64,000 bases of DNA from Hyaloscypha bicolor E (lineage: Eukaryota > Ascomycota > Leotiomycetes > Helotiales > Hyaloscyphaceae), in contig NW_020194585.1 of assembly GCF_002865645.1 (NCBI RefSeq), positions 248,001 through 312,000 of the forward strand, given 5' to 3'. The translations under genes and the position numbers were made by a program. Below, in pieces: positions 1-10,850 of the stretch (position 1 is the stretch's first letter; each line of letters starts with the position of its first letter). The notes under the pieces are model-generated. The model saw nothing but the letters and a program-made list of their open reading frames with translations. It was not told where the DNA came from and did not search any database.

Positions 1-360
1 CGTCTCCGTATTTAAAAGGCTACTCTCCTTAACCGGACTTCCACTCTGTGAACCACTAGCAACTCCCGGCTGAACATTGCTATTGCCACTACCGCCCTGG
101 CTTGCGCTGCCTATGCCGGGGGAAGAGAGATGTGGGATGTTCCCTGGGAGAGGATGCTGGGAGCCAACGCTTCCGGTATCGACCGAACTGGCTTTTCCGG
201 CTTTGGAGAGACCGTAGTCACCGCAGTCGAAGTATTTGCACTCTTTGAGGTGCTCGGCTAGGTGGTCGGATTTGGAAGGGAGCTTGCCGTAGAGGCGGGA
301 GAGTCGTTGCTCGTCGGGGGAGAGGGACTGCATGCTGCGCTGGAGCCAGTGGTTGCTCAT
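1..360 (-). CDS. IGO1: Endosulfine/ARPP19/Igo1-family protein, C-terminus cut by window edge
   Basis: Reading from ATG 360-358 to the window edge gives 120 residues of an endosulfine-family protein. The family hallmarks are visible: LSPDEQRLSRLYGKLPSK (residues 13-30), KYFDCGDYGLSKAGKAS (42-58) and a downstream GSQHPLPGNIPH stretch (66-77), then a Gly/Ser-rich low-complexity tail. In the family, the serine of FDSGDY is phosphorylated by Greatwall/Rim15 and turns the protein into a PP2A-B55 inhibitor that controls mitotic entry and quiescence. Here that residue is Cys46 (codon TGC, 225-223), so the canonical phosphosite is absent. The start is the first in-frame ATG after a TGA 18 bases upstream. 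It overlaps the stop of the next gene upstream by ATGA. A spliced start cannot be excluded. Family assignment is firm; activity is doubtful. Confidence 0.85.
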   Translation of the reverse strand, partial: MSNHWLQRSMQSLSPDEQRLSRLYGKLPSKSDHLAEHLKECKYFDCGDYGLSKAGKASSVDTGSVGSQHPLPGNIPHLSSPGIGSASQGGSGNSNVQPGVASGSQSGSPVKESSLLNTET

Positions 361-1217
361 TCGCCCACATGGTCAGTGGGGAGCTCTGCGCCATGGGGTT
401 TTGCATTTTGAGGAGCTGCACGTGCCAGATCTTGGGGAGGTGCGCTTCGGCTTCTGTGGGCCCGGAGAAAGAAGTAAAAGAAGGCGAATACAAGGGCGCC
501 ACCCACTACAGCAGCTGCGATTGCGATTCCGGCGATGGCCCCGGCCGAAATATGAGACGTTTGAGCAGGCTTCAGTGTTGGAGTCGGTGTTGAAGTTGAT
601 GTTGAAGGTGAGGTTAATGAGAAGGTATCAGGGAAGGTAAACGTATTACTACCGACCACGCTAATGGCTTCGCACAGTGCCATCGTCAGGCTAGAGTAAG
701 CGGCAAAAATGTAGGTGTTGCAGATTGGGGAGGCGGGATCGGAACTATGGCGGATTAATCTCACATGTCCATCTGACGAAGCTGATTTCTTACCACGTAA
801 TGGCATTGGGATTCGAAGCTGTGCTAGTCCCGCTGGAGAGCGAGGCATGGGGAATGCAGGTAGTCATAGGAAAGCAAATCTGGCTCCTGGTTGTTTGGAA
901 CATTAAGAATTGTAAACTTGAGGTCGCTGTGCTTGGAAAGCTCACCTCGGACAGCAAGTCGCCCAAATCCCAAGACGCTGAGTGCAATAGTACCCGTCCG
1001 GGAACTGTACCAATGAGCACACTGCTTCGTTACATAGGCTGAGGTCGAGAGTAATCGCTTCCCTTTTGAGTGCTTGATGAATATCCTCCAGAAATGGTGC
1101 AGCTGTGATGGTTGGTCGTATACTCAACCTGTCTTCACTACTGGTATTACAGACCAGGAGACCGAAAATAAGCCAGCAAAAGAACCACGCCTGGTAATCT
1201 TTGAAAGACGAGTCCAT
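357..1217 (-). CDS. Secreted Cys-rich single-pass membrane protein (three exons)
   Basis: Exons are 1217-946, 886-794 and 744-357. The introns of 59 and 49 bp run GTGAGC...CCAG and GTAAGA...ATAG; phases match and give 250 residues. Residues 1-28 form a signal peptide (WFFCWLIFGLLVC core). The ectodomain has many cysteines, including ATCCPRSQICFPMTTCIP (about 86-103), CSDPASPIC (122-130) and MALCEA. A Ser/Thr/Pro stalk (about 174-187) follows, then one transmembrane helix (about 188-215, GAIAGIAIAAAVVGGALVF) and a basic stop-transfer RAHRSR. The cytoplasmic tail is only about 30 residues. This layout is common among fungal surface proteins of unknown function and resembles wall-stress sensors in plan only. 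The tail may be cut short: the stop lies in the start of the endosulfine-like gene. Gene structure is well supported; no function is assigned. Confidence 0.75.
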
Positions 1218-2552
1218 AATTATTCTCGTGAGTGTTAAGTATAGTTAGACAAAGCTCTCAAGATGCTTTGAAAATATCAGCATTCCAGAGATGAAATTTT
1301 CGTAAAGAATGAGATAGTAGGATTATGTATAGCAGAGTAGAGGACGACTTACTGGGGAGCAACTCTGAGGTGTGTTCAGCCCGCCTTGTGGGTTGGACAA
1401 AGAGGAGGGGTGCTATACGTGGATATGAAGCAAGGATCCCCTATAGGTCGACATCCCGCCTATCACGATTTTTGGGTGACGTTAGCTGAGTCGTTTCTGA
1501 AATCTGCGATTTGGCGTATTGGATCACATGGCCTCCAGCTGATTCTCAAGGAGTTTGCCGTCGCACATGCACGAAAGATTTCACATGTGCGAAGATTTCC
1601 TCTCGTTGATTCATCATGCCTGCCACATACTCTGATCCACAGCGCCTGATTGTCGATGATATAATGCTGGCTTGTCTCATAGCCTTGCCTCGGTAGAAAA
1701 CCAATTCATAAGGTCTCGGCCTTTGATGTGACGCCTAGTGAATACCATAAATCATGCCACTTCAGTGCTTCACCACCAGGGAGTCCGTAGAAAGCTGGAG
1801 ATGTCTATTTGAAACAGCCGTTGTTACGAGCGCCAATTACTTCACGATGTTTCGTGGGGCGATTCGAATCCCACAATTCCCAATTATGACCTTAGGCTCC
1901 TTCGAGACCCCATCAACAAATCACCTTTCCCTATGGATTGTCAGGGTTGCTGGAATTTCCCGATCCTGCATGGACACTTAGTCGTCACGCGTAGGGAGGA
2001 TGCACCAACGGTACTCAACCACCAAACGTATTGGCTGAAGGCGGCCGTGCCATTAGTGGAACATATAAACGACGAAGATGGTGAGAATCAGTCACATACT
2101 CGAAGGCATGAGTCGCTGGATGACTCACTAGATTAGGCAGAAGCTCCGGAGGAGCTTATCAGGTAGCTTTATCAGTCGCTCGTTCAGTAAACTTTGATAG
2201 TTGATGCATGGGTCTGGGCCCACTGGGCAGCTGATGGAGAAGACGCGAAGCGGCTGGAAAATGAGATCGTCCACCATGCTGTCCTTCCTTGAATCAGCCA
2301 TGGTTGCAGTCATAAAACCACAAATAAATCGAAGCCGTTAGGAGAAGGCAAAACGATACTATCGCTGGATATTACGTTGCCCACAAGTGCCTAGAGGAAG
2401 GAGTCATTCTTTTGAGAGTCCGCACGCGAGGTGCAACACTTTGTGCCCCGCGCTCTTGCCCCGTGCTCTTGCCCCGTAAAAACACCAGAATCCAATACTA
2501 CATTGACCGTTGCGCGTCGCCATCTCCCCCTTTGGAGATAACAAGCGCGAAG
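1218..2552. other. Intergenic, no gene recognised
   Basis: This base-balanced stretch separates two divergently oriented genes, so it should contain both promoters. Short open frames on both strands (for example plus 1386-1649 and minus 2128-2313) show no recognisable motif and no fungal splice pattern. I see no RNA gene or transposon end. Confidence 0.5.
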
Positions 2553-4891
2553 ATGGACCAAAAGACATTCCAACAGGATCTAAACAAAGAGAAGACTGGT
2601 CTTCTAACCCAAGTGATCGCACTCCATAACCCTCCCGATACTCATCGGAAGGGGCGCCATATAGTCACGGGAATAATACTCGCTGCGATTATATGGATCT
2701 CGTGGTCGTATATTCGTATACATGCACACGCTATTGGGCCGAGTTGTGGGCCGACTGAAACGGGAGGAGCATTTAATCGCTGGGGGCAACTGGAATTCGA
2801 AGATGTCTCTACTCCTTCACCCAACTATGTCCGAATCATTTCCAAATACTGACTGCGATTCAGATCATTCCCAGCGAGAAGCTGGAATGGCACCCATGCT
2901 TCGAGATATTCCTCTGTGCACGTCTCACTGTGCCAATGGACTATCATCGTTCCCTGAACGCCTCGAAAGACAATCCAAAAGTCCATATCGCACTCACCAT
3001 GCTCCCTGGCGATAATCACACTGCATCTAAGAAGTACTCTAAATCGCCGTTGCTGCTTAACCCCGGTGGTCCAGGTGGCTCTGGCGTCGGGATGGTCATG
3101 GGCTTTGGTCCTCGAATCCACCAGATTGTCGGCCCCGATCAGGATGTCATTGGATTCGATCCTCGTGGAATCGGAGCCACGACTCCACGGGCGGATTGTT
3201 TCTCTTACCCACCTTACACCCCAAGCGCTGACTCCATCTCCAACCCGCTTGCAACTGAAGAGAGCCTGGTTTTGGCTCCAGATCCAGAGAAAGAGGACTA
3301 CGTTCGTGGCTTAGCCCACAGACTGACGTGGCAGCTCACTGGTCTGGAAATCGGAGTCGTCAACTCGAGCTCCGACTCTTTAAAGAAACTGGATGTTCGT
3401 GCCAGAGCTCTGGCGAAATTGTGTGGAGAGAAGGATGGGTTATACGGGAAAGATAGCATATTAAGACACATAGATACTCCAAGCGTTGCTAGAGACATGG
3501 TTAGTATCATCGATGCTTGGGATGCTTGGACTGATGGGCTGGAAGACGAGGCTTTTGACGCGGATGGAAAATCCGAGAGTCTAGCTGCTCGGGCAGAACA
3601 AGTGGTCGATGATCAAGACTCGGTGAGTCTTGATACAAAGGGCAAGCTGGTTTACTGGGGTTTCAGCTACGGTACACTTCTTGGAGCCACATTCGCATCT
3701 ATGTTCCCTGACCGCGTTGGTAGAGTGATCTTGGATGGAGTCATTGATGCAGACCACTACGTTGGACCGGTCTGGGTCGACAGTGTTCGAGACGCCGACA
3801 AAGTTCTCGCTTCATTCTTTAAATACTGTTATGAAGCCGAAGAAAGATGTGCTTTGTATCGGAAAGACGACAAAGCCACAGATATTGAATCCCGCTTCCA
3901 CGCTATCATGGCCAAGATCAAGAAGACTCCTATCACCTTCGTCGATCATCAGACTAAGGCGCCGGCTGCCATTAGTGACAGTCTCGTCAAATTGATTCTG
4001 TTCTCAACGCTCTATTCCCCTATGGGAACTTTCCCATTCATCGCTATGGTACTTGATGATTTTGACCGAGGGACTGGAGAACTATTAAGCCAGTTCGTAT
4101 ATCTCCCTTCCAGAATTGACCTTCGAGACTTCTGCGCAGCGCCAATGCCGGCACGTTTTTATCCCGGCGACGCGCAGGCCGCCATCATGTGCAGTGATAA
4201 ACGGTATCCGGTTGGTCTGCCTCAGCCCCAACTTTCAAGAGCTCTCTTTGAGGATAACCATCAATAGCTGAATGAAACCCTCTCAAATCTCGAAACGGTG
4301 TTCGAACAAATGTCCAATTCATCCTCCTTCGCCGACATCTGGATGACGCTGATGATCGGCTGCGATGGCTGGAAGATCGAAGCGGTGGACCCACCGATGC
4401 GCTGGGATGATCACCCAGCGCACAAGCTCAAGCCGATTAAAACGTCGTTCCCCCTGCTCTTTATCAGCAATAGCGCCGACCCCGTAACGCCGTTGTTCGC
4501 GGGGGTGAAAATGGCGAAGAAGTTCGTTGGTGCAGGGCTTATTGAGCAGGAATCTGAAGGCCATTGTAGTATTTCCACCGTGTCGAAATGTACGATTGAG
4601 AAAGTGAGAGCGTACTTCACGGAAGGGAAGGTGCCCAGCCCGCCGGTGGAGGGCGGGAAGGGTAGGGAGTTGTTAGATGGAGTATGGGACAGATGTGAGA
4701 GGGATGAGTGGCCGTGGAAACCGTTTGATGGGAAGGAGTACATGGCGAAGAGGGGTATGGGGGCTGCGGTGGAGGCGAAGAGGTTGAGGGCTTGGAAGGA
4801 GATGCAGGAGGCTGCTAGGAAGTGGAAGTTTTGGGGCGGGGAAGATCCTGTGCTTGGTCAAGGGATTTTGGTGGCGCGTCTTGGTCATTGA
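2553..4891 (+). CDS. Membrane-anchored TAP-like alpha/beta hydrolase (tripeptidyl-aminopeptidase family)
   Basis: Proposed exons are 2553-2804, 2864-4210 and 4268-4891, giving 740 residues. A signal-anchor helix lies near residues 36-55 (IVTGIILAAIIWISW). The hydrolase core shows LLLNPGGPGGSG (oxyanion region), DVIGFDPRGIG, the nucleophile elbow GFSYG (Ser352), and a C-terminal TAP-like domain with ISNSADPVTP (Asp604) and SEGHCS (His632), so the triad is complete. Family members cleave N-terminal peptides or act on small esters/amides; the substrate here is unknown. Intron 2 (57 bp, GTTGGT...AATAG) is in frame and ends in an apparent TAG. Splicing joins DKRYP to LNETLSNLE, the usual family sequence. 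Intron 1 uses a weak donor (GTCTCT at 2805; GTCCGA at 2829 is the alternative) with a CTGAC branch and CAG acceptor. The start chosen is the ATG just before the anchor; an earlier in-frame ATG at 2412 adds unconserved sequence. Confidence 0.85.
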
Positions 4892-5162
4892 GAATGGAGG
4901 TGTTGAGCACTCGACGGTTATGAAAGTGTTGGCTATATAGTATGTCCAAACGCTGGATGGGCTCTTGTGCACGAGTTTGGAGCGCGGTCATTCTTTGAGA
5001 GGTTCTGTTGACTTTATTTCGATTCTAGTCACTGTTACTACTGGCCTTTTAAAAGATTCGGACAAACTGGAAAGCTTAGTTCTTTTTACCTTGATTCGGC
5101 CGATATTTATAATAAGGGTCAAGCCTGAAATATCAAATAATAAACTCGTGACATAACCGTGA
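4892..5162. other. Island edge, no gene recognised
   Basis: This is the 3' flank of the hydrolase gene. Base composition drifts toward AT. No coding, RNA or repeat feature was recognised. Confidence 0.4.
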
Positions 5163-5297
5163 ACTGTAATAGTCTGCTAGAGGAAGCCTGTAGCCGCGTC
5201 CCAGACTTTAATAGTATTATCATTTGATGCTGACACTAGTAGCTTCGAGTTGTGCGAGAATGCAACTAATATGACTAAATTGCTATAGCCTTCGAGC
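5163..5297 (-). pseudogene. WD40-repeat remnant
   Basis: On the minus strand one WD40 repeat is readable: VAFSHNSKLLVSASNDNTIK followed by VWDAATG, then a TAG where a CAG (Gln) is expected. The form LEGYSN...VW D matches the high-identity WD40 arrays of fungal NACHT/HET-type proteins. H-to-Y, D-to-N and Q-to-stop changes are those expected of C-to-T or G-to-A mutation. Only about one repeat survives, so the parent gene cannot be named more exactly. Confidence 0.65.
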
Positions 5298-5440
5298 ATT
5301 TGCTAGAGGGAGCCCGTAGTGAAGAAGCGTTTCAAGAGGCTTCTGCTCTTGACATGGTAGTCTTTAACAAGACTGGCACGCTAACCGAGAGCAGGAACCT
5401 AAGTATTATAAACCATAATACTATGGCATCTAGTAATTCA
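5298..5440 (+). pseudogene. P-type ATPase remnant around the phosphorylation motif
   Basis: The plus strand reads EEAFQEASALDMVVFNKTGT then LTE, which matches the segment around the phosphorylated aspartate of copper-type P1B ATPases (FDKTGTLT). The catalytic Asp is replaced by Asn (AAC at 5366-5368), a G-to-A change of RIP type. The flanking transmembrane and ATP-binding regions are missing. Downstream the frame continues to 5530 in low-complexity sequence with no family match. It abuts the opposite-strand WD40 scrap, so the two were probably joined by rearrangement or carried in a repeat. Confidence 0.65.
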
Positions 5441-5794
5441 AGTGAGGAGGCAATTTCAAAAACGAATAGTATTATAGAAGTTAAAAGGCAATTTTACTCG
5501 AGTATTAATATTAAAAGCCTTATTTCATAAACTATATTTTTCTATTAATAATTATTAAAAATATTAACTTTAAAATAATTATAATAATAATAAACCCGTA
5601 ATAATATAAATAAAAGCTAAAAAGAATTACTATTTTCCTAATCTTAAATAAAAGAAAAACCGTAATAATAAAAATAAAAGATAAGAAGATTTACTAATTC
5701 CCTAGCCTTAGCCTCTCTTACTCATTAATTATATTTCTTAAGTAATATATAATAAGCAATATTAAAGGGTTCTCTAATTCTAATACTTTCTTTA
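5441..5794. other. AT-rich, no gene
   Basis: Start of the AT block. Very AT-rich sequence with short purine-rich runs; no conserved frame recognised. Confidence 0.5.
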
Positions 5795-6930
5795 TTAGGG
5801 CTAGTATTTCCCGAAATATTTTCTTGGCTTTTATATATTTCCTTTATTTTTTAAGTACTTAACTAATATATTAAAATACTTTTTTTCTAATACTTTCTTT
5901 TTTAAAGCTAATATATTTTATAATATCTTCTTATTTTTTTTTATTTCCTTTATTTATAAAAATATATAATAAAGTTACTTATTATAAATAATATCTCAAA
6001 ATATTCTTTTTTAAGTATTTTCTTTTTTAAAGCTATTATTTTCTAATATTATAAGGTTCTCTTTCTCTAATAACTTTTCTTTTAAAGCTAATATTTCTCG
6101 AAATGTCTTTTTAGTCTTTATATATTTCCTTTAGTAATAAAGTATTTCTCTGACCTTATTTATATTTATTAATATTATAAAGTATTCTTTTTCTAATATT
6201 TTCTAATATATCTTTTTAGCCTCTATATACTTTTTTTATTTCCTAAATATTTAACTAAAATTATTTATATTTTCAAATATTATAAAATACTTTTTTCTTA
6301 ATATCTTTTTTCTTAGAGCTAATATTTCTTAAAATATTTTCTTACTCTTTATATATTTCCTTTAGTAATAAAGTATTTCCCTAATCTTATTTATATTTAC
6401 TAGTATTTCAAGATTCTTTTTTTCTAATATCTCTCAAAATAACTTCTTAGCCTCTATATATTTCTTTTATTTCCTGAATATCTAACTAAAGTTATTTATA
6501 TTCCCTAATATTATAAGATATTTCTTTTCTAATATCTTTTTTCTTAAGGCTAATATCTCTCGAAATATCTTTTTGGCCTTTATATATTTCCTTTAATAAA
6601 TAAGTATTAGGTTAAAATTATTTATATTTCCTAATATTATAAGATATTTCTTTTCTAATATCTTTTTTTTAAGGCTAATATTTCTTGAAATATCTTCTTA
6701 GCCTCTATATATTTTTCCTAAAAACTAAACACTAAATCGAGATTATTTATTATAATTAGTATTTTAGAGTATTTCTTTTCTAATATCTCCTTTTTTAGGG
6801 CTAATATTTCTCGATATATTTTCTGGCCTTTTTATATTTCTTTTAATTACTAAATATTAAATTAAGGCTATTTATATTTACTAGTATATTAAAGTACTTT
6901 TTCCCTAATACCTTTATTTTTAGCTCTAAT
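5795..6930. repeat. Diverged tandem repeat, unit about 125 bp, roughly ten units
   Basis: A GCTAATATTTCTCGAAATAT-like start recurs at about 5800, 5907, 6032, 6087, 6318, 6423, 6549, 6674, 6800 and 6923. Most spacings are 123-126 bp, some near 106 bp or shorter. Each unit continues with a CTTTATATATTTCCTTTA-like part and a TCTAATATCTTTTTT end. The dominant spacing is close to a multiple of three (42 codons). The minus strand of several units reads as Lys/Glu/Ile-rich sequence with few stops, so this may be a RIP-decayed gene for a repetitive protein. Parent unknown. Confidence 0.7.
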
Positions 6931-9429
6931 ATATATTTATATATTTTCGCTATAATGCTATATTATATAATACTAAACTAATATTTCCTTATCTTATTTA
7001 ATAAATCGAATTTTTCTTTCTTTAACTTTTCTAGTAAATTAAATAATTTAGTTACTTAAAGTTTATAAAAAATATATATTATTTATTTCTTTTTATATTA
7101 ATAATTATTATATAAGATAATATTAACTAATTTTCTTAAAGTTATTTTTATTTAAATTAATATTAGCTTTTTATATCTTATCTAGTTCTAAATTATTAAA
7201 TAAACTAATTAATATATATTATAGAATTTATTATTTTTTATAAAATTCAAATTCTTTTAAAGTACTAAATATATTATTTCTTTATAATAAAACTAATTCT
7301 AATAATAGATTTCAAGAAATATTTTACTTTTTAATATAAATAATAAATCTTATATAATTTATTATTAGTTTATTCTAATATTAAATTTATTTAAATAAAA
7401 CAATTCATATAATAGTTATTATATTATTTATTTCTTAATATTTTTATTTACTTTTAAAGTTTATTTATAATAATATAATCTTATTTTTATTACTTTTTTT
7501 ATAAAATTATATATCTTTTGAATTTAAATATATAATAGCTTATATAACTATAAGTAATAAATTTGCAAATAAAATTAATAATATATTTATATTATTCTAG
7601 TCTTTAAGTAATTATTTATTTTAAAAGACTTTTTTTTATAGAAATTCCTTTAATTTTGAGAAACCTATTTCTTTAATTTCAATTATATTTAAGTAATATA
7701 TTAAGTAATAATATTATAATTCTTAATTATAAAAAGAATTTCTTTAAAAGTACTAAATAAAAAATATTTAAATAATAATAATAATAAGATACTATTATTT
7801 ATTTTATTATAAAATAATACGAAATTATTTATATTATTAATAATTAGAATTTATTTCTTTATACTTTCTTTAAAGGGCTATCTTTTTAAAAGTTTCTTAA
7901 TATTAATATTATTATTATTAAATTTGAGAACCAGAAGGTTTTCTTTAATTCTTTAATATAAATTCTTAAAGTTATTATATTATTTACCTAAACCCAAAAA
8001 ATAAAATACTTAAAAAAAGGCTTTTAAATTTTAAAAGCAAACTCTAAAATAAATTATATTTTCTAATATTATATATTAGTGATTTTATTTATTACTTTTT
8101 TTATAGAATATATTATTTAGTTTATAAAGTTTAGCTTAATAACTAATAAATTATTTATTATATTCGAATTAGAGAACTTTAAATAATTTAGAAAACTCTA
8201 ATTATTATATTATTATAATTTATTAATATATTTATAAAAAATTCTTTTTATTAATATTTAAAATAAAAGATTTATAACTAATAAAATTTATATTTCTTTT
8301 AAATAAAATAAATAAAGAAGCCATACTAATATCTTTTAATATTATTATCTTATTTTTAATTTTTATTATAAGATATAAATATAATTTATATTTGGAAATT
8401 ATAGTTTTAATAATTAAATAATAAAAATAATTTACGAATCTAGAGCTTCTTAATATAATAATACTTTTTTATAATTTTCTAATTCCTCTTTTATTAATTC
8501 GTTTTTAAAGCAATTATTTATTTTATTTATAATAAGATTCTTTTTATTTGCTTTATCTAATATTATATCTTTAAGGCCTATAAAAATAAATCGAAATAAA
8601 TAATCTTTATTTTATATATCTTTATTAATAATAATAAAGCTCTTTTATTACTTATTATAATTTATAATTATAACTTCTAAATATTATATAATAATAACTA
8701 ATTTCTTTTAAAGTTCTTTATATAAGCTATACTAATATTAATACTTATAATAATTAGTTTTATTTTAGCTAAAGCTTATAAGCCTTAACTTTTATTCTAA
8801 TAATAAAATTATTTTCTTTTATATTTTTATTAATAAAAGTCTTATTATATTTGCGAATTTATATAAAATTAAAAAGTTATTATATTTATTATAATATAAA
8901 CTACTTTTTATACTTTATAGATTTTATAAATATTATTTATATTATTATTTATAATATATAATTATAAAGTAATAAATTATATATATAAAATATTATAAAT
9001 TTATTATTACTTATTATTAGTTTAATAATTAAAAACTTATACTTTATATTTGTTATCTAGTTTTTATAATAAAATATTCTTTATCTTTTTTTTAAGCTTT
9101 TATATTTATAGTTTTATAGTTTTATTTTTTATTTAAATAATTAATCCAATTTATTCTTTAATTTCTTAATATTATAACTTATTATTATTATTACTTATTA
9201 ACCCACTTTAGGCTATTTATAAACTACTTTATAAAATTTATTATTTTATTTATTATTTAAGTATTATAAGAGCTTTTTTATTTTTAGTAAATTTCTTTAA
9301 CTTAAAACGAATTATATTTTCTAAAATCTTATAATTAAATTTACTATTAACTTAAAAATAATCGAGAATTCTTAAAAAATTTATTATAAAATACTTAAAA
9401 CTAAATATCTTTTTTACTAATTAAAAATA

Positions 9430-9510
9430 AATATTATTATACTTTTTAAATATTACTATACTTTTTGAATATTACTATACTTTTTAAATATTATTATACT
9501 TTCTAAATAT
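9430..9510. repeat. Minisatellite, 19-bp unit
   Basis: About four units of ACTATACTTTTTAAATATT with single-base differences. Confidence 0.75.
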
Positions 9511-9556
9511 AATAGTAATAATTCGCTCTAATATCTTATAATATATATATAATTTA

Positions 9557-9652
9557 TAATTATATTATTATTCGTAATTATATTATTATTTGTAATTATA
9601 TTATTATTCGTAATTATATTATTATTTATAATTATATTATTATTTATTTATA
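9557..9652. repeat. Minisatellite, 18-bp unit
   Basis: About five units of AATTATATTATTATTCGT. The CG of some units is changed to TG or TA in others, as expected of C-to-T decay between copies. Confidence 0.75.
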
Positions 9653-10850
9653 TTAATTTATATATTATATTAAATATTTCTTATAAATATTTTTTATTAG
9701 CTTTTTTAATATCTTTATTATAATATTATATAAAGTACTTAAAAATAAGAATAATAAATAAACTATAAATTTTATTTCTATTTATAAGAATAATTAGTAA
9801 ATTTTTATTTTTATAATAATTATTATTATTTATTAAAAAATAAAACTTGTTTTAATTATTTAAATTATAAAATAGCTATATTAATGATTATTCTAGCTTT
9901 AATACTTTAAAAACTTATAAAATAATATTAAATAAGTTTAGAACTATTATTTATTTAAAATTAATAATAAAATCTTATTAGCCTTATATTTAAAATAATT
10001 AAATTTTAATTTAGGAAATTATAAAAAAATATAATTATATAATTAAGTTTATTTATATATATTTAAATATAAAATATATAAAACCTTAATAGTATTTTAA
10101 TATAATATAAAATTAAAATAAATAAAAATTTAGCTATATTTATTTATATAAATTAGATATATTAAGGTATAATTTAGTATTTTAATATATTAATATTAAA
10201 ATTTAAGTAATAAAATAGCAAGAATCTAATTTAAGAATATATTATTAATATTTTTTATTTTTTAAAGCTTTTTTAATACTTATTCTAGAAAGCTTTTTAA
10301 AATAACTCAAAAATTATATTATATATAAAGTTTTAAAAAATTAAAATTAGCTTTTATATAAAATAAAAATAATATAATAATTTTTCTTGAAATTATATAT
10401 AAATATATATAAGAAATAAGGCACTTAAATCCCAAATATATATATTATATTAATAATCGAGATATTAGAAGCCTGCTTTATTTTTTTTAAAATCTAATAT
10501 ATAATTCTTTTAATATTTTTTAAATATATATTCTTTATTTTATATTTCTTTACTAAAGAATTAATAATATAAGTATTTTATATTATTTTATACTTTTGCC
10601 TTTTATAGGCTAATTTAGGGCCTCTATAAAGCTAGTATTATAGGTAATATTTTAGTTTAGTAATTATATTTTATTATTTACTTATAAATAATTATTAAAC
10701 TTTTATTTTAATTCGTTATTTATTATTATATTTTTAAGTAATTAATTACTTTTATAATTAGAGAAATTATATAAAATCTAATAAAATCTAATAATAGAAT
10801 TTAAATATAATAGCTAGTTCTTATAAGTTATAGTATTAATAAAAGCTTAT

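Larger units (their letters stand above)
6931..10850. other. AT-rich RIP-type desert, no gene recognised
   Basis: Nearly all A and T with CA and TG dinucleotides rare. All six frames are broken at short intervals. Apart from two minisatellites listed separately, no element ends, LTRs or protein motifs could be recognised. Confidence 0.5.

Noticed and set aside
223..225. RIP as the cause of the Ser-to-Cys change in the endosulfine homologue
   Set aside because: TGC cannot arise from a Ser codon by C-to-T or G-to-A; a transversion is required, and the surrounding gene is not AT-shifted.
2412..2552. Earlier in-frame ATG for the TAP-like hydrolase
   Set aside because: The extra 47 residues have no family-like sequence and place the membrane anchor unusually far from the N-terminus.
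4211..4267. In-frame TAG in the TAP-like hydrolase, at first read as an inactivating stop or readthrough site
   Set aside because: The 57 bases before and including the TAG form an intron (GTTGGT donor, TAAC branch, TAG acceptor). Removing it joins DKRYP to LNETLSNLE as in the family.
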